A DNA stretch of 64,000 bases. Source: Streptomyces echinoruber. GTDB taxonomy: Bacteria; Actinomycetota; Actinomycetes; Streptomycetales; Streptomycetaceae. The DNA is taken from NCBI RefSeq assembly GCF_014651135.1, contig NZ_BMWH01000023.1:1-64000 (forward strand). The letters run 5' to 3'. Shown here one piece after another: positions 25,515-35,857 of this stretch. The notes below the pieces were generated by a model. The model was not told the DNA's origin. It searched no databases and was given only the letters and a program-made list of their open reading frames with translations. The position numbers were made by a program, and so were the translations under genes. Position 1 is the stretch's first letter. Every line of letters begins with the position of its first letter.

Positions 25515-26879
25515 CTGCGGTACGAGACATCCGATCCTCCCGGCGATCCCGGCCCACCACCCCGCCGCAGATCGCTGTTGGCCCCGGCGGCGGACGCCAT
25601 CGGCTCCGAGCTCGACCTGCACCTGACCGGCAGGCATGTCGTGCACGCGCTGGCGCCCGGGTTCAGCGACGCCGCGTCGGTGTACCTGCTGGAGCGCTGG
25701 CTGCTCGGCGAGGACGCGCACGCCTCCACCGATCCGGAGCAGATCGAGGCCCGCCGGCTGGCGCTGCGGGTGGGGACGGACGGGCCGGAGCACTGGGACG
25801 GCGTGCTGCCGGTCGACGAGGTGGTCGTCTTCCCCGGCGACACGCCCTACGCCCGCGCCTGCGCGACCGGGCAGGCGCAGGTCCTGGACGCGGTCGACTC
25901 GCACACCTCCCAGCGGCTGGCCGCCTCCGGCGGCGGCGACGCCCGCGTACAGGACCTGCTGCGGGCGGCGTCCTTCCTGGTCGTGCCGCTGCGCCTGCGC
26001 GGCACCGCCGTCGGCTTCATCGCCTGCACCCGCGGCCCCGACCGCGGCCCGTTCCTGCCGGACGACGCCGTGGCCGTGCAGTCGCTGGCCGCGCGGGCCT
26101 GCGTGGCACTGGACAACGCGCGCCGCTACGAGCACGAGCGACGCACCGCGCTGGCCATCCGCCGCAGCCTGCTGCCCGACACCGCGCACAAACTCGACGG
26201 CTGCCGCATCGTGCCCGGCTACCGGCCCGGCGGTCAGGACAACGTCATCGGCGGCGACTGGTTCGACGTGCTGCCGCGCCCCGGCGGGCGGGTCGGTCTC
26301 GTCGTCGGGGACGCCATGGGCCACGGTCCGGATGCCGCCGTCGCCATGATCCAGCTGCGCACCGCGGTCCGGACCCTCGCCGCGCTCGACCTGCCCCCGG
26401 CCGAGATCATGCGCCGGCTGGACGCCCTGGCCTGCGACACGCCCGGCGCCTCCTTCGCCACCTGCGTGTACGCCGAGTGGGATCCGCGGCGGCGGACCTG
26501 CACCTTCGTCGGTGCCGGGCATCCGCCGCCGCTGCTGCGCGGCCCCGACGGCCGGGCCGCCCCGGTCGCGCTCGCCAGCGCGGGCCTGCCCCTGGGGCTG
26601 GGCACGGACGCCTACGACCCCACGGTGGTCCCGGTGCCCGAGCCGGGGGTCCTGCTGCTCTACAGCGACGGCCTGGTCGAGTCCCGCGACAGCGACATCG
26701 ACCAGGGCATCGCCCGCCTCGCCGACCTCGTCACCGCGCACACCGCCGGCCCGGCGCCCGAGCCGGGCACGGACCCGCTGCACGACCTGTGCCGGCGCCT
26801 CCTGCGGGACACGGCCGCCACGGGCGGCGCGGACGACCGCACGCTGCTCCTGGCGGAGCTGGTCCCCTCCGCCGGCTGA
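25515..26879 (+). CDS. GAF-SpoIIE (RsbU-type) serine phosphatase
   Basis: A PP2C-type phosphatase of about 454 residues. A GAF-like sensor half (VLDAVDSHTSQRLAASGGG, LRLRGTAVGFIACTRG) precedes a SpoIIE catalytic domain with GGDWFDVLPRPG, VVGDAMGHGPDAAVAM, TCTFVGAGHPPPLL and LLYSDGLVESRDSDID. It likely dephosphorylates an anti-anti-sigma factor encoded elsewhere. The start is uncertain: no ATG or GTG lies in frame after the divergent promoter. CTG at 25515 has GGAAAGG upstream and is proposed; TTG at 25578 is the alternative, lacking a ribosome site. Confidence 0.8.
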   Translation: MRYETSDPPGDPGPPPRRRSLLAPAADAIGSELDLHLTGRHVVHALAPGFSDAASVYLLERWLLGEDAHASTDPEQIEARRLALRVGTDGPEHWDGVLPVDEVVVFPGDTPYARACATGQAQVLDAVDSHTSQRLAASGGGDARVQDLLRAASFLVVPLRLRGTAVGFIACTRGPDRGPFLPDDAVAVQSLAARACVALDNARRYEHERRTALAIRRSLLPDTAHKLDGCRIVPGYRPGGQDNVIGGDWFDVLPRPGGRVGLVVGDAMGHGPDAAVAMIQLRTAVRTLAALDLPPAEIMRRLDALACDTPGASFATCVYAEWDPRRRTCTFVGAGHPPPLLRGPDGRAAPVALASAGLPLGLGTDAYDPTVVPVPEPGVLLLYSDGLVESRDSDIDQGIARLADLVTAHTAGPAPEPGTDPLHDLCRRLLRDTAATGGADDRTLLLAELVPSAG

Positions 26880-26927
26880 CCCGGGGCATGGCACCGGCGT
26901 GCCGCCGTGCCCCGGTGCCGGCACAGC

Positions 26928-26973
26928 AGACATTGCGGACACCGCGAACACCGCGGACACCGCGAACACCGCG
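26928..26973. repeat. Five tandem 9-bp repeats ACACCGCGG/A
   Basis: Alternating ACACCGCGG and ACACCGCGA units occur between the phosphatase stop and the DUF488 start. They are not part of either gene if the chosen starts are right. Confidence 0.75.
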
Positions 26974-27042
26974 GGCGTCCGGTATCGCGGCCGGGCGCTG
27001 CCGCCCGCGCCTTTCCCGGTGCGGACGCGTAGGTTCGTCCGT

Positions 27043-27618
27043 GTGGGAGCGCTGCTGGTGACCTTCGGTCACGGCACCGCGCGGCGGGAGCGGATCGTGG
27101 AACTGCTGCGCGGGGCCGGTGTCGCGGCCGTGGTGGACGTGCGCACCGCTCCCGGCAGCCGGCGCAACCCCGACGTGTCCCGGCACCGGCTGGCCGCGTG
27201 GCTGCCGGCGGACGGGATCGCCTACCGGTGGGAACCCGGCCTCGGCGGCTTCCGCAGGCCGCCCGCAGACGGCCCGGACACCGTGTGGCGCAACGCGTCG
27301 TTCCGGGGCTACGCGGCGCACGCCCGCTCCCCGGAGTTCGTGGCGGCCATGGACCGGCTGCTGGAGCAGGCGGCCGCCGTGCGCACGGCGGTGATGTGCA
27401 GCGAGGCGGTCTGGTGGCGCTGTCACCGCCGTATCGTCGCGGACTTCGCGGTGCTCGCCCGCCGCGTGCCGGCGTACCACCTCCTGCACGACGGGCGGCT
27501 CACGGCGCACGTGGTGACGGCGGGCGCGCGGCTGCGCGGGGACGGGCTGCTGGTGTACGACGGCGGCACCGGACCGGCGGCCGGCGGGACGCTTCCGCTG
27601 TGGACGGACCCGGCGTGA
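27043..27618 (+). CDS. DUF488 family protein
   Basis: A 191-residue DUF488 protein. Diagnostic segments: LLVTFGHGTARRERIVELLRGAGVAAVVDVRTAPGSRRNPDVSRHRLAAWL, YRWEPGLGGFRRP, FRGYAAHARSPEF and the cysteine element VMCSEAVWWRCHRRIVAD. The two conserved cysteines and His/Arg residues suggest metal binding or catalysis, but no activity is established for the family. GTG at 27043 is chosen; GTG at 27019 would add eight residues. It converges on a GAF-ANTAR gene; near-identical GACGGGCCCGGCGTGACC segments fill the gap. Confidence 0.82.
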   Translation: MGALLVTFGHGTARRERIVELLRGAGVAAVVDVRTAPGSRRNPDVSRHRLAAWLPADGIAYRWEPGLGGFRRPPADGPDTVWRNASFRGYAAHARSPEFVAAMDRLLEQAAAVRTAVMCSEAVWWRCHRRIVADFAVLARRVPAYHLLHDGRLTAHVVTAGARLRGDGLLVYDGGTGPAAGGTLPLWTDPA

Positions 27619-27660
27619 CCGCGGACGGGCCCGGCGTGACCGTGAACGGGCCCGGCGTGG

Positions 27661-28353
27661 TCAGAGGGAGCCGCTGTGCCGGGTGCGGATGCGCTGGGCC
27701 ACCTCGCGCAGCTTGACGTTGTGGGTCTGGGAGATGCGGCGCAGCACGCCGAAGGCGTCCTCCTCGGTGAGGCGGTGCCGCTCCATGAGGATGCCCATGG
27801 CCTCGCCGATGGCGTGCCGGGTCTCCAGGGCGTGTTCGAGCTGGTCGATGGTATGGGCATCGGCCAGGGCGACGGCGGCGTGCGAGGCCAGCAGCCAGGC
27901 CACGGTCTCGCTGTCCTTCGTGAAGGCTCCGGGCCGGCGCGCGTACAGGTTGAGCGCGCCGAAGTCCTCGTCGTGGGTGTAGAGCAGGACGCCGGTCATG
28001 CTGCCCACGCCGAGTTCGCCGGCCGCGGCGGCGAAGCGCCGCCAGGTCGGCCGGGGCCGGCCGAGGTCCGCGATCCGGTACAGGCGCTCGCCGTCCCTGC
28101 GGCGGGCCAGGTCGAAGCAGGGGCCCTCGCCCAGCTCGCCCTGGACGCGGTCGCACTCCCGGGCCAGGTCCCCGCTGGAGGCCAGCGTCACGGGCCGGCC
28201 CTTGCGCACGGCCAGGACGCCGGCCGCGTCGCAGTCGTCGACCAGTTTCACCGCGGCCGAGGTGATCTCGTCGAGTGTCGCCTGCACCGAGTCCTGTTCC
28301 AGCAGGTCGCGGGCGAGCAGCGCCATCGCCTCGGCGTATTCCCGCCACTCCAT
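27661..28353 (-). CDS. GAF-ANTAR RNA-binding antiterminator regulator
   Basis: A 230-residue two-domain regulator. The GAF domain (about 15-160) includes LGEGPCFDLARRRDGERLYR and GVLLYTHDEDFGALNLYARR. The ANTAR domain (about 165-225) shows the three-helix pattern LEHALETRHAIGEAMGILMERHRLTEEDAFGVLRRISQTHNVKLREVAQRI. ANTAR domains bind paired RNA hairpins and prevent termination; here the GAF part probably gates that response to a ligand or to redox state. No response-regulator receiver is present. Single gene. Confidence 0.9.
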   Translation of the reverse strand: MEWREYAEAMALLARDLLEQDSVQATLDEITSAAVKLVDDCDAAGVLAVRKGRPVTLASSGDLARECDRVQGELGEGPCFDLARRRDGERLYRIADLGRPRPTWRRFAAAAGELGVGSMTGVLLYTHDEDFGALNLYARRPGAFTKDSETVAWLLASHAAVALADAHTIDQLEHALETRHAIGEAMGILMERHRLTEEDAFGVLRRISQTHNVKLREVAQRIRTRHSGSL

Positions 28354-28521
28354 GGGCCACCACCCGCCTCACTCGCCGGTTGACCCCACACTATCCCCCG
28401 CCGCGCGGGGTACCACTGGGCCGGAAGGCCTCCGGTGCCCGCCCACGGGCCCCCGGCGGGTGCCGGAGCACCGGGGCCGGTGGGCGGGTGGGCGGGTGCC
28501 GTCCCGTGGTGGCCTGGCTCC

Positions 28522-29484
28522 TCACTCGTCCGGGGCCAGGGTCCGGGCGACGACCCGTGCCGCGGCCTCGATCAGGTGGTTGTCGACGGCGGCATCCCGG
28601 GTGGGCTTGGACGACAGCACGGCCAGCGCGATCGGCGTGCCCCGGGTGGTCCAGGCGACGCCGACGTCGTGGGCGCTGGCGTAGTCGCCGGTGCCCGTCT
28701 TGTCCGCGACGGTCCACTCCTTCGGCAGCCCGGCGCGGAACCGCTCGCCGCTGGTGACGCTGCCCTTGAGCCAGGTCACCAGCTGCCGGCGTTCGGCGGC
28801 CGGGAGGGCCTCGCCCAGCAGCAGGCGCGCGTAGCTGCGGCCCAGCGCCCGCGGTGTGGTGGTGTCGCGCGGATCTTCGGGGACGGCGGCGTTGAGGTCG
28901 GTCTCCCAGCGGTCGAGCCGGCTGACCGGGTCGCCGAGCGTGCGGAAGAACCGGGTCAGGCCGGCCGGTCCGCCGACCTGGCGCAGCAGCAGGTTGCCGG
29001 CCGCGTTGTCGCTGTACTGGATCGCCGCCGCGCACAGGTCGCCCACCGTCATGCCGGTGTCCAAGTGCTCGGTGGTGATCGGCGAGTTGGGCAGCAGGTC
29101 GGTGGACGGGTAGAAGACCAGTCTGTCCAGCGGGGCGCAGTGGCCGTGGTCGCGCAGGACAGCCGCGGCGACGACCGCCTTGAACGTCGAGCACATCGCG
29201 AACGGCTCCTGCGCCCGGTGCTCCAGGACCTGCCCGGTGCGGGTGTTGCGGGCGTGGATGCCCAGGCGTGCGCCGTACCGCTGTTCGAGTCGGCGCAACT
29301 CGTCCTCGGCGTCGCGGAGTCGGGTGTCCGGGGCCGGCGCGGGCGCGGCGGCCTCGGCGGGCGCGGCGGTCCCGGTGGAGGCGAGGACGGCGGCCGGGAC
29401 GGCGAGGCCGGCGGCCCGGAGCAGGCGGCGGCGCGGCAGTGAAGTGGCGGGAGGGACGTGAGGGGCGTGAGAGGCGTCGGTCAT
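28522..29484 (-). CDS. Class A beta-lactamase, Tat-exported
   Basis: A 320-residue serine beta-lactamase. The twin-arginine signal SLPRRRLLRAAGLAVPAAVL is followed by an Ala/Pro linker. Catalytic motifs are complete: STFK (SxxK, in AMCSTFKAVV), SDN (QYSDNAAG), the omega-loop glutamate in RWETDLNAA (ExxLN) and KTG (VADKTGTGDY). It hydrolyses penicillins or cephalosporins outside the membrane; the spectrum cannot be read from sequence. ATG at 29484 is assumed; in-frame starts further upstream (to 29544) would extend the n-region, and none has a strong ribosome site. No blaI/blaR or ampR-like neighbour. Confidence 0.92.
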   Translation of the reverse strand: MTDASHAPHVPPATSLPRRRLLRAAGLAVPAAVLASTGTAAPAEAAAPAPAPDTRLRDAEDELRRLEQRYGARLGIHARNTRTGQVLEHRAQEPFAMCSTFKAVVAAAVLRDHGHCAPLDRLVFYPSTDLLPNSPITTEHLDTGMTVGDLCAAAIQYSDNAAGNLLLRQVGGPAGLTRFFRTLGDPVSRLDRWETDLNAAVPEDPRDTTTPRALGRSYARLLLGEALPAAERRQLVTWLKGSVTSGERFRAGLPKEWTVADKTGTGDYASAHDVGVAWTTRGTPIALAVLSSKPTRDAAVDNHLIEAAARVVARTLAPDE

Positions 29485-29579
29485 GGCGGCAGCGAACCAG
29501 TGAGCAACGGCCGGTGTCATGTGCCATGGGCGAAACCCGGCCACCCTTCCGACGGCCGGACGAAAGCGGGCGGACAGGC

Positions 29580-29615
29580 GTCCGGGCCGGGCCCCGCGCG
29601 GGGTCCGGCCCGGAC
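29580..29615 (-). terminator. 16-bp hairpin terminator downstream of katG
   Basis: A 16-bp stem closed by a GCGC loop, with one G-U/T mismatch on the two strands; it starts GTCCGGGCC and ends GGCCCGGAC. It stands 45 bp after the katG stop and before the beta-lactamase gene. It lacks a T-run, but the stem is exceptionally stable, as for many Streptomyces terminators. Confidence 0.7.
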
Positions 29616-29624
29616 GTCGTCACC

Positions 29625-29659
29625 GGCCGCCGGTCAGTCGAGGTCGAACCGGCCGCCGG

Positions 29660-29676
<17 letters not shown>
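29625..29676 (-). repeat. 26-bp tandem duplication spanning the katG stop
   Basis: Two copies (29625-29650 and 29651-29676) of a 26-bp unit beginning GGCCGCCGGTCAG differ at one base. The inner copy contains the last codons and stop of katG; the outer copy repeats them outside the gene. Confidence 0.85.
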
Positions 29677-31894
<2,218 letters not shown>

Positions 31895-31919
31895 GGACAT
31901 CCTTCCGGGGCAGAGCAAG

Positions 31920-32366
31920 TCACGGTGCTGAGGAACTGCGAGCGGTGGAGCAACCGGGGCACAGGCCCCAGTAGATGACCTCGGCCTCGTCGATCGAGAA
32001 GCCGTGGTCGTCGGACGCGGTCAGGCAGGGCGCCTGTCCGACCGCGCAGTCGACGTCGGCGAGGACTCCGCAGGACCGGCAGACGAGGTGGTGGTGGTTG
32101 TCCCCGACCCGCCCTTCGAACCGCGCCGGGCTTCCGGGCGGCTCGATCCGACGTATCAGCCCCGCGTCGGTGAGCGCGTGCAGGGCCTCGTACACGGCCT
32201 GGACGGAGATGTGGCCGACGCGTTCCCGCACCCCGGAGGCGATCGCCTCGGCACTGAGGTGGTCGCCCGCGCGGACGGTCTCGAGCAGTGCGACGCGCGC
32301 GGCCGTCACCCGCAGGCCGGCACCACGCAGTTCCTCGGCGATGCCCAAAGGCCGGGATGCGGTCAT
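31920..32366 (-). CDS. furA: Fur-family redox/metal regulator of katG
   Basis: A 148-residue Fur-family repressor. The winged-helix part is RVTAARVALLETVRAGDHLSAEAI...HISVQAVYEALHALTDAGLIRR; the metal-binding half has DNHHHLVCRSCGVLADVDC and, at the end, CPGC. Cys pairs (CRSC, CPGC) suggest a structural zinc and redox sensitivity. Upstream neighbour and probable operon partner of katG. The ATG at 32366 has only GGTAGG at some distance. Homologues are called FurA in mycobacteria and FurS in S. reticuli; the symbol is by position and similarity. Confidence 0.9.
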   Translation of the reverse strand: MTASRPLGIAEELRGAGLRVTAARVALLETVRAGDHLSAEAIASGVRERVGHISVQAVYEALHALTDAGLIRRIEPPGSPARFEGRVGDNHHHLVCRSCGVLADVDCAVGQAPCLTASDDHGFSIDEAEVIYWGLCPGCSTARSSSAP

Positions 32367-32638
32367 GGCGCCGAACCTACCGCGCTTGAGGCGAGCAGTA
32401 CAGGAAAATGAACGATTCAAGTCTGACATTCCGTCAGTTGGCTGCCCCGACCGTCGCGGCGCCGCGCCGCGCTCTCCGTGTCGCCGCTGGTCACGGCGCG
32501 GCTGCGGCGGCGACGCGGTGCCGCGACCGCTGTCGTCGGGTGCGGGCGGCCCCCTCGCCGCGGTGGGGGGATCCCCCGGTGCGAACCTGCTGCCCGCCGG
32601 AGTGTTCGCGCCGCCGCCCGTGCCTGGCGTGGGGGCGC
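32367..32638. promoter_or_regulatory. Divergent region with Fur-like dyad TGAACGATTCA
   Basis: About 32395-32432 is AT-rich and holds the 11-bp palindrome TGAACGATTCA (32409-32419), 43 bp upstream of the fur ATG: a good candidate for autoregulatory binding of the Fur protein. The rest is GC-rich with no gene and should include the hydrolase promoter. Confidence 0.5.
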
Positions 32639-34149
32639 ATGACAACCTTGTCGGCCCGCCCGTCGGCGGGCCTCCCCAGCGGCCCGGCACCCGGTTCCCG
32701 TGCCGGTTCCCCGTCCGGTTCCCCACCCGCTTCTCCGTTCGGCTCCCCACCCGATTCCCCGGCCGGTGCCGCCGCCGGTTCCCCGGCCCGCCCGGCGCCG
32801 GGGGCACCTCCGGCAACCGGGGCTTCCCCGGCACAGGCGGCTTCCCCGACACCCGCGGCTCCCCCGGCGCGCGCATGTGGCCGGCGTACCGGGGCGGCGG
32901 CCCTGACCGCCGCGCTGCTGCTGGCCGGGCCGGCGGTCGCGGTCCCCGCGGCCGCCGCCGCGCCGCCGCGGGCCGGCGGCTCCCCGGCCGCCTGCGACGC
33001 GCACGGCGCGCTGCGGCGGGCGCTGCGCGTCCTGACCGTGCGGGACGGGATCCCGGGAGCCGCCGCCCTGGTCACGGACTGCGGCCCGGGGACCTTTTGC
33101 GGCCGGTGGGCGGTGCGCGCCGGAACCGCGGACCTGCGCACCGGCCGCCCGATGAACGCCACCGACCGGCTGCGCGTCGGCAGCGTCACCAAGACGTTCA
33201 CCGCGACCGTCGTCCTCCAGCTCGCCGCCGAGCACCGCCTCGCGCTGGACGCCTCCGTGGAGCACTACGCACCCGGACTGATCCGCGGGCACGGCTACGA
33301 CGGCCGGCGCATCACCGTCCGTCAACTCCTGCGGCACACCAGCGGGTTGCCCGACTACCTCGACGCCCCCGAGTGGGAGCACCCGGAGCGCCTGCGCCGG
33401 CGTCACTTCGCCCCGCGCCGGCTCGTCCGCCGGGCGCTGGACCTTCCGCGTCCGCGGGGCGGTTGGCACTACGCGACGACGAACTACCTCGTCGCGGGGC
33501 TGATCGTCCGGAAGGTGACCGGGCACTCGCCCGAGGCCGAGATCACCCGCCGCGTCATCCGCCCGCTCGGCCTGCGGGACACGTACTGGCCCGGCGACTC
33601 GCCGCACCTCCGGGGGCCGCACTCGCACAGCTGCTTCACCGCCGCGGACGGCCGCCGCGCCGACGGCACCGAGTGGAACACCACCTTCGCCGGCGTGGGC
33701 GGCGCCCTGGTCTCCACCCCCGCCGACCTCACCCGGTTCGCCACCGCGCTGCTCGGCGGGCGTCTGCTGCCGGCGCCCCAACTCGCCGAGATGCGGCGCA
33801 CGGTGGCCGCGGACCCGGACCGGCTGTGGCCCGGCGCCCGCTACGGCCTGGGCCTGATCAGCTCCCCGCTGCCGTGCGGCGGGCGGTGGCTGGGGCACGC
33901 CGGAACCGTGCCCGGCGGCCACCGGGCCCTCGTCGCGGTCGCGCCCGGCGGCCGCACCGTCGCCGTGGCGCTCAACGGCGTACCGGACAGCCTCCGGGCC
34001 GAGGAGGACTTCCTGGACGTGGTGCGCACGGCCCTGTGCGAGGAACGGCCCACCGCGACGCCCCCACCGCGACGCACCTCACCGCGGCGCACCCCACGGC
34101 GACGCACCCCACGGCGCATCCCACCGCGAAAGGCAGGGCAACCGCATGA
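32639..34149 (+). CDS. Exported serine hydrolase (beta-lactamase/D,D-peptidase fold), 3' frameshift
   Basis: An exported class C-type serine hydrolase of about 500 residues. After a repetitive Ser/Pro/Gly head and a hydrophobic export segment (AALTAALLLAGPAVAV) come SxxK (VGSVTKTFTATVVLQ), the Tyr motif HYATTNYLVAGLIV, TSGLPDYLDAPEWE, and HAGTVPGGH in place of KTG. This pattern is typical of D-alanyl-D-alanine carboxypeptidases and esterases. At about 34057, within 15-bp repeats, one base appears missing, so the frame fails to reach the stop at 34147-34149 that overlaps the next start (ATGA). Without correction the frame runs to 36541 through the next genes. Start uncertain; ATG 32639 follows GGGGG. 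Confidence 0.75.
32690..32790 (+). repeat. 12-bp imperfect tandem repeats at the 5' end of the hydrolase
   Basis: Units like GGTTCCCCGTCC and GGCTCCCCACCC recur about eight times and encode a Gly-Ser-Pro-rich head (SPSGSPPASPFGSPPDSP). They may be a cytoplasmic linker, or the true start may lie downstream of them. Confidence 0.6.
34055..34135 (+). repeat. 15-bp tandem repeats carrying a single-base frameshift
   Basis: Related 15-mers of the form CACCCCACGGCGACG repeat about five times. The first junction reads ACGCCCCCACC where the repeat pattern predicts ACGCACCCCACC. One missing A shifts the frame and removes the natural stop. Confidence 0.75.
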
Positions 34150-35747
34150 CCGCCGTCCCGGCGCCCGCGTCCCGGAACCACCCGGGCACCGCCGCCTCCC
34201 GCCGCCGCGCCGCCCGCCTGCGCCGGCCGGCGTTCCGCACCGCCGTGGCCGCGGCCGTCTGCCTCACCGGCGTGCTCCGCGTGCTCGCGCCGCGGGCCGG
34301 TGCCGCCGCCGCGGACCCCCTGGCCCGCTACCACCACCAGCACCTCGCCTGGCAGAGCTGTGTACGCGGCTCCGGCGACGACCTGGGCAAGGAGCTGGAA
34401 CGGGCCGGGGCGCAATGCGCCGACGTCACCGTCCCCCTCGACTACGGCGTGCCCGGCGGCCGCACGATCACCGTCGCGATCTCCCGCATCCGGGCCACGG
34501 ACACCGCCCACCGCGTCGGCGCGCTGCTGCTCAACAGCGGCGGCCCGGGCGGGCAGACGCTCGGCGATCCGCCGTGGGTGCGCACGGCGATGCGGGACGC
34601 CGGCGCGCGCTACGACATCGTCGGCGTCGATCCGCGCTTCGTCGGCCGCAGCACGCCGCTGGACTGCCACTGGCCCACCGGCACCTCCTTCCGCGGGGCG
34701 GGCACCGGCCGGGCCGGCTTCGAGCAGGTGACGGCCCTCTCCCGGGAGCTGGCCCGCCGCTGCCGGGCGTACGCGCGCGACCTGCTGCCGTACGCCACCA
34801 CGCGCGACACCGCGCGCGACCTGGACGTGGTGCGGGCCGCGCTCGGCCAGGACCGGATCTCCTACCTCGGCTACTCGTACGGGAGTTACCTGGGCCAGGT
34901 GTACGCCACGATGTTCCCCGGCCGCACCGACCGGGTGGTCCTGGACGGGGTGATCGACCCGCACCGCTACGGGCCGCGGCTGCTGCTCGGCGCGACGGCC
35001 GCCCACCGCGCCGCCCTCACCCACTGGGCGGCGTGGACGGCGGCCCGCGACGGCACCTACGGGCTGGGGCGCACCCGGGACGAGGTGCTGGCCGCCGTCG
35101 ACCGTGTCCGGACGGCCGCCGAGCGCGCCCCGCTGCACGTGGGCGGCTACCGCGTGGACGCGCACACGATGCCCGTCGTCGTCTTCAACGGCCTCTCGCA
35201 GGACAACGACTCCGCCTACGGCGACCTCGCGCGGGCCGTGCGCGACCTCGTGCGGGCCGCCGACGGGCACCGGGTCGCGCCGTCGCCCTGGCTGGCCGAC
35301 GCCCTGCGTTTCGTGCTGACCGGATCCGACTCCTCCTACGGCAGCGCGCAGACGGCGATCCTGTGCGGGGACGTGCCGGCGCCGCGCGATCCCGAGGTGT
35401 ACTGGCGGGACGTGCAACGCGCCCGCGCCGCGGACCCCCTGTTCGGCCCGGTCACCCACGACATCGGCCCCTGCGCCTTCTGGCAGCCGCCGCGCGAGCG
35501 GCCCACGGCGGTCCGCCCCGACCTGCCGGCGCTCCTCGTCAACGCCACCGGCGACCCCCGCACCCCGTACGACGGCGCGCTCGCGGTGCGCCACCGCTGG
35601 CGCTCCTCCCGCCTGGTGACGCTGCGCGGCGCGGACCAGCACGCGGTGTACGGCGTCTTCGGCAGCTCCTGCGCGGACTCGGCGGTCAACGCCTACCTCG
35701 CCACCGGCCGTCTGCCGGCCGGGGACCTCACCTGCGAACGGCTCTGA
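34146..35747 (+). CDS. Secreted alpha/beta hydrolase, tripeptidyl aminopeptidase type
   Basis: A 533-residue exported hydrolase of the Streptomyces tripeptidyl-aminopeptidase-like group. A long signal (RRPAFRTAVAAAVCLTGVLR) is followed by the oxyanion motif LLLNSGGPGGQ, the nucleophile elbow YLGYSYGSYLGQVYA, the aspartate in NATGDPRTPYDGA and the histidine in GADQHAVYG, plus the TAP-like C-terminal domain. The likely role is removal of N-terminal peptides outside the cell. Its ATG overlaps the intended stop of the previous hydrolase gene (ATGA), implying translational coupling that the frameshift would disturb. Confidence 0.9.
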   Translation: MTAVPAPASRNHPGTAASRRRAARLRRPAFRTAVAAAVCLTGVLRVLAPRAGAAAADPLARYHHQHLAWQSCVRGSGDDLGKELERAGAQCADVTVPLDYGVPGGRTITVAISRIRATDTAHRVGALLLNSGGPGGQTLGDPPWVRTAMRDAGARYDIVGVDPRFVGRSTPLDCHWPTGTSFRGAGTGRAGFEQVTALSRELARRCRAYARDLLPYATTRDTARDLDVVRAALGQDRISYLGYSYGSYLGQVYATMFPGRTDRVVLDGVIDPHRYGPRLLLGATAAHRAALTHWAAWTAARDGTYGLGRTRDEVLAAVDRVRTAAERAPLHVGGYRVDAHTMPVVVFNGLSQDNDSAYGDLARAVRDLVRAADGHRVAPSPWLADALRFVLTGSDSSYGSAQTAILCGDVPAPRDPEVYWRDVQRARAADPLFGPVTHDIGPCAFWQPPRERPTAVRPDLPALLVNATGDPRTPYDGALAVRHRWRSSRLVTLRGADQHAVYGVFGSSCADSAVNAYLATGRLPAGDLTCERL

Positions 35748-35808
35748 CGGGGCCCGCCCCGGAGGGTCGCCTCGGGGGGCCGGCATCTCCCCGTCCGGAG
35801 TGCCGGCA

Positions 35809-35850
35809 CCTCCCCGCCCCGCCGCCCCCGGTCCCGGCGGGGCGGGGAGG
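35809..35850. terminator. Bidirectional 16-bp hairpin between convergent genes
   Basis: CCTCCCCGCCCCGCCG pairs perfectly with CGGCGGGGCGGGGAGG around a 10-nt loop, between the tripeptidyl aminopeptidase and permease stop codons. A second hairpin (GCCGGCA...TGCCGGC) lies just upstream at about 35779-35807. Confidence 0.8.
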
Positions 35851-35857
35851 CAGGGGG

